A stretch of DNA of 64,000 nt. Origin: CAKZLS01 sp963786305. GTDB lineage: Bacteria; Pseudomonadota; Alphaproteobacteria; Rhodospirillales; Defluviicoccaceae. A model generated the notes under the pieces. It was not told where the DNA came from and made no database searches. It saw only the letters and a program-made list of their open reading frames with translations. The position numbers were made by a program, and so were the translations under genes. The stretch's first letter is position 1, and each line of letters starts with the position of its first letter. Below, piece by piece: positions 47,598-59,632 of this stretch. Location of the stretch: the NCBI GenBank assembly GCA_963786305.1, contig CAWAYL010000017.1, positions 124,001 through 188,000 on the forward strand. The letters are read 5' to 3'.

Positions 47598-47882
47598 TCC
47601 ACCACCTTCGGCACGGTGTAGAACCCGTCGGTGCCATCGGGCGCGTTGGCCAGCACCGCGTCGCGGCGATCGCCGTCGTTGACCACGTCCGCGCGCAATT
47701 CAGGCGTGATGTCCGTCACGCTGGTCATCGGCGCCACGTCGTCGGTATTCACCTCGCTCAGTTGCTCGACCCAGCCGATGATGGCCGACAGCTCGCGGGC
47801 CAGCGGCTCGAGCGTTTCATCGGCGACCCGGATGCGGGCCAGTAAAGCGATATTCCTGACGGTATCGAGTGTCGAGCGACAT
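47594..47882 (-). CDS. gatC: Asp/Glu-tRNA amidotransferase subunit C
   Basis: About 95 residues, the small scaffold subunit that wraps GatA. DTVRNIALLARIRVADETLE and LSAIIGWVEQLSEVNTDDV are the family signature, and the C-terminus is GFYTVPKVVE. The natural start is ATG 47882 followed by TCG-CTC-GA, but a seven-base near-duplication (CTCGACA / CTCGATA) puts this ATG out of frame with the body. A collapsed or expanded repeat in the assembly would explain it. A far upstream in-frame ATG (47974) would add an unnatural extension. Confidence 0.85.
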
Positions 47883-48064
47883 GGCGGCGTTCTGACCAGA
47901 CGGTGAAAGTGGGCGCGCGGGTTCGACGGAAAGGCGATTGGACGTTGCCGGAAAAACGGCGCGGACCCTACCATCGCGTACCATCCCGCGCAAGCGAACC
48001 GGTCACGGGCCGCTTAGGTCACGCCCGGTTGCCTCGGGGGCCGATTGTCGCCGCCGCTTAGCCC

Positions 48065-48478
48065 TTACGGGGCCGCGCCACCGTAGATCGGGACGCCGAA
48101 GACGCCGTAATAGTCGTCGATGCGCTTCCCATAGGCGCGATCACGCCAATCGGGCTCGGTGCCGCGATCATAGTGTGGACCGCCTTCGAGCTGCTCGCGT
48201 GTCAGCGAGATCACATATCCGTCCCTCTCCACGTCGTAGGTCAGGGCGTCCCAGGGGAGCGGGTGATAGCTCTCGCCCATGCCGAGGAACCCGCCGAATG
48301 ACATGACGGCAAAGGACACTTTGCCCGAATACTTGTCGATCATCAGCTTGTCGACGGTGCCGAGCTTCTCGTCGTCCGCGTTGTAGACCGGAGTGCCTTC
48401 CACCTTGTCGGCGGCGATCAGGGAGACCGTCTCGGTAGCGACGAGTTCTTCCTGCGTCATCTCGGATTTGTTCGCCAT
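48065..48478 (-). CDS. PRC-barrel domain protein
   Basis: 137 residues. After a short polar start (MANKSEMTQEELVATET) comes a PRC-barrel: SLIAADKVEGTPVYNADDEKLG, then VDKLMIDKYSGKVSFAVMSFG and HPLPWDALTYDVERDGYVI. Such soluble PRC-barrel proteins are common in alphaproteobacteria near stress genes; their ligands are mostly unknown. The C-terminal tail is rich in Tyr and Gly. GGAGG is seven bases before ATG 48478, which decides the start against a longer upstream frame. Confidence 0.85.
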   Translation of the reverse strand: MANKSEMTQEELVATETVSLIAADKVEGTPVYNADDEKLGTVDKLMIDKYSGKVSFAVMSFGGFLGMGESYHPLPWDALTYDVERDGYVISLTREQLEGGPHYDRGTEPDWRDRAYGKRIDDYYGVFGVPIYGGAAP

Positions 48479-48599
48479 GGCTTCCTCCACTGTTTGCCAA
48501 TGCATGGAAAACGCATATTCGCGGCGGTGGTTCCAAAGGGGAGGCGGCATTTTTGGCGGAGCGAGCAAGTCGGCGCGAAGAATTCGGAGAGCCGCGTCA

Positions 48600-49391
48600 T
48601 CAGGCCTTCTCGGCCAGGGTGATGATGGCGAACACCGCGCCTTGCGGGTCTGCGAGAACCGCCATCCGGCCGACATTGGGAACGTCGAACGGTTGCTTGA
48701 TCACGGTGCCGCCGAGTTCTCCGGCCTGGGTGACGGCGTTGTCTGTGTCGCTGACGACGAAGTACAGCAGCCAGTGCGGCGGCGCGCCGCCCCATTCCTC
48801 GGTCATCCGCAGCATGCCGGCGACGGAGCGTTCGCCAATCCAGAACTCTGTGTACGACACGCCCGAGGCCGCGGAATCCTTGCCCGTCCAACCGAAAAGC
48901 GCGGTGTAGAATGCCTCGGCGGCGGCGGCATCGGTTGTCGCCAGTTCGGTCCAACAGACGGTACCGGGAACCGGGCCGAGCTTGGCGGCGCCGGCATGGG
49001 TGCCGTCGCGCTGCCACAGGCACAGGACCGCCCCTTGCGGATCGCCGATGACCGCCATGCGGCCGGCGTCGGGGATATCGAAAGGCTCGGCGAGCACGGT
49101 GCCGCCGAGATCCCGCGCCCGCCGGGCGGTCTCGTCGCAGCTCTCCACCGCGACGTAGGCGTTCCAGTGCGGCGGAATGTCGTGGTTCCTCTCCTCTTCC
49201 TGCAGGCTCATCATGCCCGCTACGTCCTGGCCATTGAGCCGGAGCATGGTATAGACGCCCGCCTCGCCCCTATCGTTGTCCTCGCCGCCCCAGCCGAAAA
49301 ACGCCGCGTAAAAGGTCTTGGCGCCATCCGGATCGGACGTCGCGACATCGGCCCAGCAAAAAGTCCCATGATCGTATTGATCGGTCGCCAT
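48600..49391 (-). CDS. Two-domain VOC (glyoxalase-like) protein
   Basis: 263 residues made of two vicinal-oxygen-chelate domains. The first starts HGTFCWADVATSDPDGAKTFY and ends GDPQGAVLCLWQRDG. The second starts GTVCWTELATTDAAAAEAFY and ends ADPQGAVFAIITLAEKA. This layout matches the VOC proteins related to hydroxylase CFP30B-type families, of uncertain function. Of two in-frame ATGs, 49391 is better spaced from AAGGA than 49397. It is on the same strand as the PRC-barrel gene, 121 bases upstream of it. Confidence 0.85.
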   Translation of the reverse strand: MATDQYDHGTFCWADVATSDPDGAKTFYAAFFGWGGEDNDRGEAGVYTMLRLNGQDVAGMMSLQEEERNHDIPPHWNAYVAVESCDETARRARDLGGTVLAEPFDIPDAGRMAVIGDPQGAVLCLWQRDGTHAGAAKLGPVPGTVCWTELATTDAAAAEAFYTALFGWTGKDSAASGVSYTEFWIGERSVAGMLRMTEEWGGAPPHWLLYFVVSDTDNAVTQAGELGGTVIKQPFDVPNVGRMAVLADPQGAVFAIITLAEKA

Positions 49392-49610
49392 GAGCATTCC
49401 TTCCTCTCGTCTTCTCGTTTAACAGGAATGCAGCTTGCCTGTTGACCCCCGCCGGAAGAAGTGAAATCCGCGTGACCGGCGGGCGGTGCACGCAGCCGTC
49501 TCGGCGGACCGTCGCGGCCGCCAGATGGCCAGGCGGGCCTTTCCGTTGCCCGAACAACTCTCCATCTTAGGCTATGACATCGAGCAGAAACACATTTTGG
49601 GAGAAATGGA

Positions 49611-50612
49611 ATGATCAAGGCATATGCGGCATTCGAACCGGGCGGTGACCTCAAGCCGTTCGAATACGACCCCGGGCCGCTCGGCGCCGACGACGTGGAA
49701 ATCGATGTGGAACACTGCGGCATCTGCCACAGCGACGTGAGCATGCTGAACAACCACTGGGACATCGCCGAATACCCGCTGGTGGCGGGGCATGAAGTGA
49801 GCGGACGGGTCGCCGCCGTGGGCGACCATGTGCGGCACTTGCAGGTCGGCCAGCGGGTTGGGGTCGGTTGGCACGCGGGATACTGCATGACCTGCGAGTC
49901 TTGTCTTTCGGGTGATCACAATCTCTGCGCCACCGCGCAGCCGACCATCGTCGCCCATCACGGCGGCTTCGCCGACAAGATGCGGGCCGCCGCCGTCAGC
50001 GTGGTAGCGTTGCCGGAAGCGCTCGACAGTGCCGTCGCCGGACCGCTGTTGTGCGGCGGGATTACCGTGTTCAACCCGTTGCTGCAGTTCGACATCAAAC
50101 CCACCGCGACGGTCGGGGTCATCGGCATCGGCGGGCTCGGTCACCTGGCGCTGCAGTTCTACAACGCCTGGGGCTGCGAGGTGATCGCGTTTACCTCCAG
50201 CGCCTCGAAACGCGAGGAAGCCTTGCGGCTCGGCGCGCACGATACCATCAACTTCCGCGACTCCACCGCGCTGGAGGCGGCGGCGGGGCGGTTCGATCTG
50301 ATCGTTTCCACCGTCAACGTCAAGCTCGACTGGAACGCCTACCTGGGCGCACTCAAGCCAAAGGGCCGCCTTCACATCGTCGGCGCGACGCTGGAGCCGC
50401 TGGATTTGCAGGCGTTTCCTCTGATCATGGCACAGCGCTCGGTTTCCGGTTCGCCGGTCGGCAGCCCGGGATCCATCGGCACGATGCTGCACTTCGCGGC
50501 CCGCCACGGCATCCAACCGGTGACCGAACATTTCCCCATGGACCAGGTCAACGACGCGCTCGAGCATCTCGAGAGCGGACAGGCGCGCTACCGGATCGTC
50601 CTGGACCGCTGA
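49611..50612 (+). CDS. Zinc-dependent NAD(P) alcohol dehydrogenase
   Basis: 333 residues, intact medium-chain dehydrogenase of the cinnamyl-alcohol-dehydrogenase/YahK type. The catalytic zinc site is in EHCGICHSDVSML and VAGHEVSGRV. The structural zinc cysteines are in CMTCESCLSGDHNLC. The cofactor loop is VGVIGIGGLGHLALQF. These enzymes reduce a wide range of aldehydes, usually with NADPH. The gene lies upstream of the universal stress gene, 89 bases apart. Confidence 0.93.
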   Translation: MIKAYAAFEPGGDLKPFEYDPGPLGADDVEIDVEHCGICHSDVSMLNNHWDIAEYPLVAGHEVSGRVAAVGDHVRHLQVGQRVGVGWHAGYCMTCESCLSGDHNLCATAQPTIVAHHGGFADKMRAAAVSVVALPEALDSAVAGPLLCGGITVFNPLLQFDIKPTATVGVIGIGGLGHLALQFYNAWGCEVIAFTSSASKREEALRLGAHDTINFRDSTALEAAAGRFDLIVSTVNVKLDWNAYLGALKPKGRLHIVGATLEPLDLQAFPLIMAQRSVSGSPVGSPGSIGTMLHFAARHGIQPVTEHFPMDQVNDALEHLESGQARYRIVLDR

Positions 50613-50701
50613 GCCGAGCGCTTCGGTGATTTTTGTTTTCGTCAACGGAGCGAAAGTGTATCAGATCCGGTAACCTTGAAAAAACGCGGGAGGGCTCCGG
50701 C

Positions 50702-51533
50702 GTGAGTTCTCGACAATCTGCTGGTTCACCTCGACCATTCGCCGGCCTGCGCGAGCCGTCTGGACGTGGCCATCGGCCTCGCCAAGCGCGGCCGGTCGCG
50801 GTTGACCGGTCTTTACGCCGTTTCCGATCCGCACGTCCCCAGCGCCGCTTCGCGCAACCGCAAGGCGTTCGCCGCCAAGGGGGCCGGCGAGATCGAAGCC
50901 ATGTTCAACGACCGCACCCGCGACGCCGGCCTGAACGCGCATTGGGAAAAGCTGGTCGCGACCAACGATGCCCGGGTGAACCTCGACATGGTTCGCGCCG
51001 CCCGCAATTACGACTTGGTGATCGTCGGTCAATTCGACCCGAAAACGTCGGACGGGAGCATCCGGGGCGACCTCGTCCAGCAGGTCGTTCTGCGGTCCGG
51101 GCGGCCAGTCCTGGTGATCCCCTACGCCGGGCACTTCGAGAGCGTCGGCCGGCGCGCCGTCATCGCCTGGAACGCCAGTCGCGAAGCCGTCCGCGCGGTC
51201 AACGACGCGGTACCCTTGCTGAGCGGCGCCGAATCGGTGACCGTGCTGACACTGGATGCCGCCGGGCAACCGCGCAGGGACGTGAACGGACCGCTGACCG
51301 ATATCGTCGACCACCTGGCGACCCATGGTATCGAGGCGACGCACGAACGCCTGGCGTTCGACCGCGGGGCCATCGATCCGGCGGACCGGCTGTTGTCTCA
51401 TCTCGCCGACGAAGCCGCCGACCTTCTGGTGATGGGCGCGTTCGGGGACATGGATGACCGCAGCCAGGCCCGCACCGGCTTGACCGTTCCCATTCTCCAG
51501 CACATGACGGTGCCGGTTCTGCTGTCCTGCTAG
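50702..51533 (+). CDS. Universal stress protein, two tandem domains, one frameshift
   Basis: About 277 residues. The start is GTG 50702 behind GGGAGGG. One extra base near 50707 breaks the frame before LDNLLVHLDHSPACASRLD; the rest is in frame to TAG 51533. First UspA domain: AIGLAKRGRSRLTGLYAVS and LVQQVVLRSGRPVLVIPYAG. Second: RRAVIAWNASREAVRAVND and LLVMGAFGDMDDRS, ending VPILQHMTVPVLLSC. Two-domain forms of this length are typical of alphaproteobacteria. It meets the membrane-protein gene tail to tail, four bases apart. Confidence 0.88.
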
Positions 51534-51537
51534 TGGT

Positions 51538-53632
51538 CTAGCGGCCTTCGCGCCACCAAGCGGCGCCGAGACCGCCCATGACGAGCGCCAGCAATAGAAG
51601 TCCCGGCAACAGCGGCACCTCCGAGACGCCGGTCACCACGGAGGAACTCGTTGCGCCGCAGCCCCATCCAACCCTGGCCGGCGGCGACCCGGTCGGCTTT
51701 GACGGGGCGGACATCCGGGACGCCGTCGGCCAGCCAGGAAACCCCGCCGCCCGACGCCTCCGCCAACGCCGCCGCGATCTCGTCCGTCGCGCGAAGATCG
51801 TCGAGCTCCACCGGCGCGATGGCGCCCGAAGCCGCCACCGCCGTTCGTTCGCCATCGCTGACACGGTAGATGCCGGTCTCCGAAACCGCCACATCGGCGC
51901 GCGCGATGCCGTCCGCGCCCGGTTCGAGAACCACCGTGGTGACGTCGCCGAACGGACGGGTGACGGTGGCCTGCGCGTTGTCGAGCCGCAGGCTGCGCCG
52001 CTCGATGAGCAGCCGCCCGTTCTCCACCGTCGCCGACAGGCTCTCTTCTTCCAGTTCCGGCTCCTTCATCAGCCAGTGCGCCAGACGGCGCAGCAGTTCG
52101 GCCTGCGGGCCGCCGCCCTCGAAACCGCGTCCCCACAGCCAGATGTGGTCGCTGTTGAGTTGCGCGATCCGACCCTCTCCGACCCGCTGCACCATCAGGA
52201 GCGGACGGCCCTCCGGACCATCCATGAGTATTTCGCCGTCGCCGGGCTCGACCTCGACGAGACGGAACCAATGTCCCCACGTGGGCCCGGAGGCTTCGGA
52301 GACGTCGTCGGCGTCACCGGAGACCCGCTCACCCGGAAGCCCGGACGTTACGGGATGACGGTGGCCGAGGTCGGTGACCGTCGGACGAAATGCCTGTTCC
52401 ACCACCCGGCCGGTGGGCGCGCCGGGCATGACGGCGCCGAGCGGCGTGCGGAACAGGCTTTGCGGGCTTGCGAACTCCGGACCCACCGCGAGCAATACCG
52501 CCCCGCCGTCGGTCAGGTAGTCGGCGATTCGCTGCAGGTACCTGAACGGCAGGACGCCGCGCACCACGTAGCGGTCGAAGATGACGAGGTCGAACTCGTC
52601 CAGCTTCTTCTCGAACAGTTCGTCGACGGGAAACACGATGAGCGACAATTCGCGAAGCGGCGTCATGTCGTCTTTTTCGGGCGGCCGCAGGATCGTAAAA
52701 TGGATCAGGTCCACCGACGGGTCCGACTTCAACAGGTTGCGCCACGTGCGTTCGCCGGGGTGCGGCTGTCCCGAAACGAGCAGCACCTTCAGGCGATCGC
52801 GGACACCGTTGATGGTGACGGCGGCGCGGTTGTTGAAGTTCGATGCCTCGCCTTCTTCGCCGGCGACTTCCAGCTCCACGATGGTCGGCCCGGCGTGCTG
52901 GAGAACCAGCGAGTAGGCCCGCGGATCGTCGACGGTCGCCGCTTCGGTTTTGGCCAGGGCGCCATCGACGAAGACTCGCACCTCGGCCGTCGCCGGCCGC
53001 GTCTCGCCGCCCTCGGATGTCGTTTCGCGGACGGTGTATTTGATGGTGACGTCCCGTCCCACCAGACCGTAGGCGGGCGCCTGATCGATCACCAGCCGGC
53101 GGTCCCGTTCGTCCGGCGCGCCGCTCACCAGGACATGCACGGGCGCGGCCAGAGCGATGTCTTCGGCGTCCTCGGGGAGGTCGTGGATCTGCCCGTCGGT
53201 CAGCACGATGGCGCCGGCGAGCCGCTCCCGGGCGGTCTCGGCGAAGGCTTGCCGGAGCGTGGAGAAAAGGCGCGTGCCGCGACCGTCGCCGTCGCGGCCG
53301 GTCCGAATGACCCGGGTTTCGAGATCCTCGACACCGGCGAGGGTCGCGCGCAGGGACGCCAACGCGGCTTCGGTCTGGGCACTGCGTTCGCCGACGGTCT
53401 GGCTCAACAATTCGTCGACGACCACCACCGCCAGATCCGGTTGCGGGTCGCGCTCCTCGCGGATGACCAGCGGGTTGAGCAGGGCCGCGATCAGCGCCGC
53501 CATGGCGAGGCTTCGAAACAGCCATCCCCGGCCGCCCCGGATCAGGGCAATGGCGATCAGAACGACCGTTACCGCGCCCAGCGCCGTCACCACGGGCCAG
53601 GGAACCAACGGCGCCAGGGTCACATCGTACAT
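51538..53632 (-). CDS. Membrane protein with glutamine-amidotransferase-like domain, frameshift at 3' end
   Basis: About 698 residues. Two N-terminal helices (VVTALGAVTVVLIAIALI and LAMAALIAALLNPLVI) precede a vWA-like segment (DLAVVVVDELLSQTVGERS, AIVLTDGQIHDLP). Then come Ig-like beta parts and a class I amidotransferase-like domain (LKVLLVSGQPHPGERTW, YLTDGGAVLLAVGPEF). A break near 51645 gives the final helix LLPGLLLLALVMGGLGAAWW. This is the fourth gene of the MoxR/DUF58/BatA-DUF4159 operon; its ATG overlaps the previous stop by one base (TAATG). These operons are thought to assemble or remodel envelope components, with no precise role known. Confidence 0.8.
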
Positions 53633-56411
53633 TACTGCCCCAGCCTCTCGATGATGGCCGGCAGGTGGACCTGGTCGGCCTTGTAGCTGCCGGTCAGCAC
53701 ATGCATCACCACATTGATTCCGAACCGGTAGGCCATCTCGCGCTGGCGCTCGCCGCCCGGCACCACGGCGAACATCGGGCGCTTGGCGTCGTCCACCGCC
53801 CACGCCGCCGCCCAATCGTGGCTGCCGGCGAGGACCGATGTCACCCCGTCTTTGACATGGGCGCCGCCTGGTTCGATCCACACCGTGTCGCCCACCCACC
53901 GGCCGGGAAATTCCGAAAGTAGGTAGTACGAGCGGCCGAGCACGTGTTCCGCCGGAACCGGAATGAGCCGCGGCAGATCCAATTCGCGGGCCAGTTGCCG
54001 CAGTCCCGCCGACCGGCCGCCGCCGCGCCGCCGCGTATCGAACAGAATTGTGCCGCCATTGCGCATATACCCCTCGAGCCGGCGCGCCGCGGCGGGCGAG
54101 GGAAGCGCCATCCCGTCGTCAAGCGGCCAGTAAAGCAGCGGATAGAAGACCAGTTCGTCGGTCTCCGGGTTGACGCCGACGGGCGCGCCGAGCTCGACGG
54201 CGGTGCGGCTGTTGACGTAGGCGCCGAGGCCGGCGAGGCCGGCGCGGCTGACGGCGTCGATGTTCGCATCGCCAGTCTCGACATAGGCCAGGCGCGTGGT
54301 CAGGCTTGCCGCGACGGCGCTGCCATCGGCGACGCTCGTTTGCGCCGCCGCCGGCGCCGCCGGCGCCGTACCGCCGCTCCCGCCAGTCCGGTGGCCAGGA
54401 TCACCGCCAGACCAGTCGATTGCCCGCCGGCCGAATGCCCGCCGATGGATCGCGGCGTGAACCGCAGGAGCCCGCGCATCGCCAGGCTGACCGCCAGATC
54501 CACCACCGCCAGCAAAAGGCCGACACCCAGCAGCCATGGCCTGAGATCGATCTCGGTGACCCCGCCGTAGGCCGCACGCGCGACCCCGTCCGGCAGGGTG
54601 CCGAGGGGCCGCAGCTCGGACCAGCCGGCCGTCAGGTTGAGGGCCCGGCGGTGGGCGGCGGTTCCGTAGAAACCGGGCGGATGGTCGCGGCCGGCCACGG
54701 TCTCGTCGAACGCGTCGGCGGCCACCGCCCGGGCGGCCGTCGGCGGCGCGCCCAGGGCTCCAAAACCGTCGAGTGTCTGCACCGGCGGAAGCGGCGGCCC
54801 GTCGACACGATCGACGACGCCGCGGCTGAGCGCGACGATGCGGTTCAGCATGTCGACGAACAGGCCGGAAAGCGCAAGGTTGGACCACTCGGCGGTGGAC
54901 GTGGTGTGAACCAGCACCAGCCAGCCCTCGCCGAGGCGCCGGGCGGACACCAGCGGCGTGCCGTCGTCCAGTCGCGCCCAGGTGCGCTCGGCCGGATCGA
55001 GAGACGGCTCGGCGAGCACCTGGCGATTGATCCGGACGTCATCGGGAATGGTCAATCCGAAGAACGGGCTCTCGGATGCGAACGGCGCCAGGTTGGCGGG
55101 ACTGCGCCACGACAGCGCCCCGCCGATGGCCCGGTCGCCGCCGCGCAGCCGGACCGGCAGCAACGGATCCGGCCTTCGCGTGCCGCGCGCCATGCGCGGG
55201 CCGGCGAAGCGCAGCATGATGCCGCCGTCCTCCACCCAGCGCACGATGGTTTCCCGCTTGGACCGCTCGAGACGGCCGGCATCGGCCAGAACCAGCACCG
55301 CCAGTTGGCGCTCGAGAAGCTGGCCGACCGGGCCTCGGCGCACCTCCGCCGACGGCTCGAGGGCGCGCTCCAGATAGTAGACGTCGCCGACGAGCGGCTG
55401 GTCGGCGGTGCCGTCGCCCTCGACGACCAGGCCTACCGGCCGGCGGCGCCAGCGATCGTCCACCAGGATCACGGCGCCCGCCGTCCGCTCGCTTTCGATC
55501 TCCACCCGGGTCAGGCGCGCCAGCAGCTCCGCCGGGAGCTGGAGGGAGCCGGTAGCGTCACGCGCGCCATCGGCGAAGCTCACCGGCGCGGTGGCGAGAA
55601 TGCCATCCTCCTCGGAGAAGGCCCGCAGCGTAACCGCCATCGCTCCGTCCGTACCGGCGCGAATGGCGGTAAAGGCCAATGCGCCGGTTTGCGCTTCCGG
55701 AGGAAGCAGTGCCATGGCGGTGTCCACGACGGGCGGCGCGACCACCGTCACCTTTCCCAGCGGCCGCAGCGACTGGGCGAGGGCACCCACGGAGAGCACC
55801 GAGCGGGGCTCGTCAAGGCCATCGCCGAGCCATGCCACCTCTCCCGGCGGCCAATTGGCCTCTCGGCCGAGTTTGGTGAGGGCTTCTATGGCGGCGGCCC
55901 GATCGGTCGCCCATGGGTTCGGTTCGAGGGCCTGGACCGCCGCCCGGGCTTCCGAAGCGGACATCAGACGGGCGATGTCCTCGTCTCCCTCCTGGCTGGT
56001 GGGCGCGGTCGTGACCAGAACGACGCTCCGGTTTTCCCGCTCCGCGAGGTCCACCAGGCCGGTCATGCGGACACGGCGGTCGTCCCAATCCTCGGCCGCC
56101 GCCCACCCGTCGTCGACGATCAGCACCAGCGGCCCCGAACCGGCGACGCCGCCGCCGGTATTGATCAGAGGGTGGGCCGCGCCGAGAATAACGGCCATCG
56201 CCAGAAGCAAGCGTAGCACGACAAGCCACGGCGGCGTCCGGGCGGCGCTTTCATCGGTCGACGCCAGCGCCGCGAGAAAGCGGATAGGCGGGAAATTGAC
56301 ATGGGCCGGCGTCGGCGGCGTCACCCGCAGCAGCCACCAGATCGCCGGCAGAGCCACCAACGCAACCAGAGCGGCGGGCGCCGCGAAGGCAAGGGTGCCC
56401 AGGGTCAGCAT
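53632..56411 (-). CDS. BatA / DUF4159 domain protein, one frameshift
   Basis: About 925 residues. The N-terminal BatA part has helices FAAPAALVALVALPAIWWLL and PPWLVVLRLLLAMAVILGAA, then a vWA-like region (PLVLIVDDGWAAAEDWDDRR). A beta-rich middle and further helices (LRPWLLGVGLLLAVVDLAV) follow. A frame break in a GCC-rich repeat near 54350 leads to the DUF4159 domain (TRLAYVETGDANIDAVSRAGL, NPETDELVFYPLLYWPLDDG), ending at 53632. The DUF4159 half resembles class I amidotransferase folds. Starts four bases after the DUF58 stop. Confidence 0.85.
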
Positions 56412-56415
56412 CGCG

Positions 56416-57365
56416 TCACCGCCCGGAAACCTCGGACAGACCTATGAACAGCGCCATCAGCGGCGGCTGCGGTGACTGGTCGGTATGGTGGGTCAGCACC
56501 GTCCAGCCGGCGGCCCGCACCAGCGCCTGGAGGCCCGCCCGATGGGCGGCGACGGCGGCGCGATAATCGTCGCGGATCGATTCGGTTCGCCCGAACAGGA
56601 CCTTGCCCTCGCCCTCGACCCCTTCAAACAGCACCCGCCCGGAAAATGGCAGGTTTTCCTCCGCCGGATCCACGACCTGCACAAGGTGGCCGCGGATGCC
56701 GCGCGTCGCGAAATCGCCGAGCCTCGCCTTGATGTCGTCCAGCGGTGACAGGAAATCGCCGAACATGACGACGCGCGCGAACCGCGGCAAGGGCTCGAGC
56801 ATGGGCAGACCCGTACTCGTCCGCCGCCGCTCGAGGGCGGCGGCCAGCCGGTGCAGCGCCTTCCGGCCCGATCCCGGGGAAGCTTGTCGATCGCCCAGCA
56901 GCCCCACGTGCTCCCCGCCCCGGATCAGGAGCGAGCCGAGCGCCAGCAGCAAAAGCTCGGCGCGCTCGATCTTCTGCGGCCACGTGCCGGCGGATTGGTA
57001 GATCATCGAGGGGGACGAATCCCGCCACAACCAAATGGTCTGCGCCGCCTCCCACTCCGTCTCGCGAACATACACGCGCTGGGTCTTGGCCGATTGGCGC
57101 CAGTCGATCCGTTGGGCCGAATCGCCCGCCTGATACCGACGGAATTGCCAGAACGTCTCTCCCTGTCCGACGCGGCGGCGGCCATGAATTCCCTGGGACA
57201 CCGTCGCCGCCACCCGCTCGGCCGCGACCAGCAGCGGCGGCAGGCTTGCCGCCAGCTCCTCGGCTCGATGGAACACCTGCGGGCGCTCATGACCGCCGGC
57301 GCCCCGCAGAGCGCCTGAAGCGCCGCTGTCCAGCCGGGCGGATCGATCGCCGTCGCGGCGATTTT

Positions 57366-57384
<19 letters not shown>
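56416..57384 (-). CDS. DUF58 domain protein
   Basis: 322 residues, intact. DUF58 features are GQGETFWQFRRYQAGDSAQRI and DWRQSAKTQRVYVRETEWE, followed by a vWA-like strand TIWLWRDSSPSMIY with a MIDAS-like DxSxS motif (RDSSPS). Proteins of this type work with MoxR ATPases. The start is GTG 57384, overlapping the end of moxR by 19 bases; the frame is open further without a better start. It lies between moxR and the BatA-DUF4159 gene in one operon. Confidence 0.88.
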
Positions 57385-58367
<983 letters not shown>

Positions 58368-58415
58368 GGAGCTCGTCAAACTGCTTTCCCCACGTTGCGC
58401 CGAACAGTGGCATCA

Positions 58416-58997
58416 ATGAAAAAGTATCCGTCAGACACCGGCGCCATCCGTAACGGCACCCAAACCGCGCCGGGCGACAAAGGCTTCGTGCCGCCGCCCA
58501 GAATGAGAGTCGTCTGCGATGACATGGACATGCGAATCGATCGCGAAGGCGTGTGGCACTATCATAATTCGCCTATTCGTCGTAAAGAACTGGTCTGCCT
58601 TTTCGCCTCTGTATTGACCCGAAACGAGGCGGGCGAGTATTGGTTGGTAACCCCCTCGGAAATATGCAGCGTCGAGGTGGAGGACGTACCGTTTCTCGCC
58701 GTCGAACTCTTCTTCAGTGGATCGGGCCGCCAACAGGTCATCAGCTTGCGCTCCAATGTGGACGAAATCATCACCGTGGACAACGACCATCCCATATATG
58801 TGATCGACAATCCCGAAACGGGAGAGCCGTCGCCGTATTTGATCTTGCGCGGCGGCATCGAGGCACGCCTCACCCGGGCGGTTTTTTACGAACTTGTGAA
58901 CATGGGCACCGAACAAGACATCGACGGCGGGCGCTTTTTCGGCGTGTGGAGCCGAGGATCGTTCTTTCCGCTGGGCACGCTGGACGGCGGTGTATGA
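58416..58997 (+). CDS. DUF1285 domain protein
   Basis: 193 residues, intact. The family pattern is DMDMRIDREGVWHYHNSPI and RKELVCLFASVLTRNEAGEYWLV, then VEDVPFLAVELFFSG and ILRGGIEARLTRAVFYELVN. DUF1285 has a known fold but no assigned function; it is conserved in alphaproteobacteria at the head of a Nudix / CCA-transferase operon as here. Its stop overlaps the next start (ATGA). Confidence 0.9.
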   Translation: MKKYPSDTGAIRNGTQTAPGDKGFVPPPRMRVVCDDMDMRIDREGVWHYHNSPIRRKELVCLFASVLTRNEAGEYWLVTPSEICSVEVEDVPFLAVELFFSGSGRQQVISLRSNVDEIITVDNDHPIYVIDNPETGEPSPYLILRGGIEARLTRAVFYELVNMGTEQDIDGGRFFGVWSRGSFFPLGTLDGGV

Positions 58998-59632
58998 CCT
59001 GCGTGCCGACGCGCGAAATCGTGATCGACAGGCTCGCGGATCGCCGCGACGTTCCCGGCGTGCCGCCGGCGCCCGCCAGCATTCCGGACGAGCGCGGCGA
59101 TCACGACCTCAATGACGGCCTGACGCCGATGCAACCGCTGAAGCCGGCGGCGGTGCTAGTGGGACTCGTGGATCGCACGGATGGGTTGACGGTGCTGTTC
59201 ACCCAACGGACGGCGCACCTCGCCCATCACGCCGGCCAGGTCAGCTTTCCCGGCGGCCACCTTGAGCCCAATGACGGCGGTCCCGAGGAGACGGCGTTGC
59301 GCGAGACCGAAGAGGAGATCGGTCTTCACCGGCGCCATGTGGAGGTGGTCGGACATCTCGACACCTACATCACCCGCACCGGGTTCGTCGTGACTCCGGT
59401 GGTCGGCATCGTCGATCCGCCCTTCGAGATCCAGCCCGATCCTCACGAAGTGGCGGACGTCTTCGAGGTGCCACTGACGTTTCTGCTGGACCCGAACAAT
59501 CATCAGCGGTGCAGCGCCGAATTCGAGGGTATCGTTCGCTATTTCTATGCAATGCCGTACGGAGAGCGCTACATCTGGGGAGCGACCGCCGGTATGCTGG
59601 TGAACCTGTACGAAATTCTCTGCCGCCGATGA
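58994..59632 (+). CDS. Nudix hydrolase, CoA pyrophosphatase type
   Basis: 212 residues. The Nudix box GGHLEPNDGGPEETALRETE continues into EEIGL, and the NuCoA-type segment TAHLAHHAGQVSFPGGH precedes it, so the substrate is likely CoA or its derivatives. The N-terminal 55 residues are Pro-rich (VPGVPPAPASIPDERGDHD). The gene overlaps the DUF1285 stop by four bases and the next start by four bases (ATGA in both cases), giving tight translational coupling. Confidence 0.93.
   Translation: MTCVPTREIVIDRLADRRDVPGVPPAPASIPDERGDHDLNDGLTPMQPLKPAAVLVGLVDRTDGLTVLFTQRTAHLAHHAGQVSFPGGHLEPNDGGPEETALRETEEEIGLHRRHVEVVGHLDTYITRTGFVVTPVVGIVDPPFEIQPDPHEVADVFEVPLTFLLDPNNHQRCSAEFEGIVRYFYAMPYGERYIWGATAGMLVNLYEILCRR

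Noticed and set aside
51578..56216. Two very long plus-strand frames over the BatA-DUF4159 operon
   Set aside because: Antisense frames in GC-rich DNA; the minus-strand proteins carry recognisable domains and overlapping starts.
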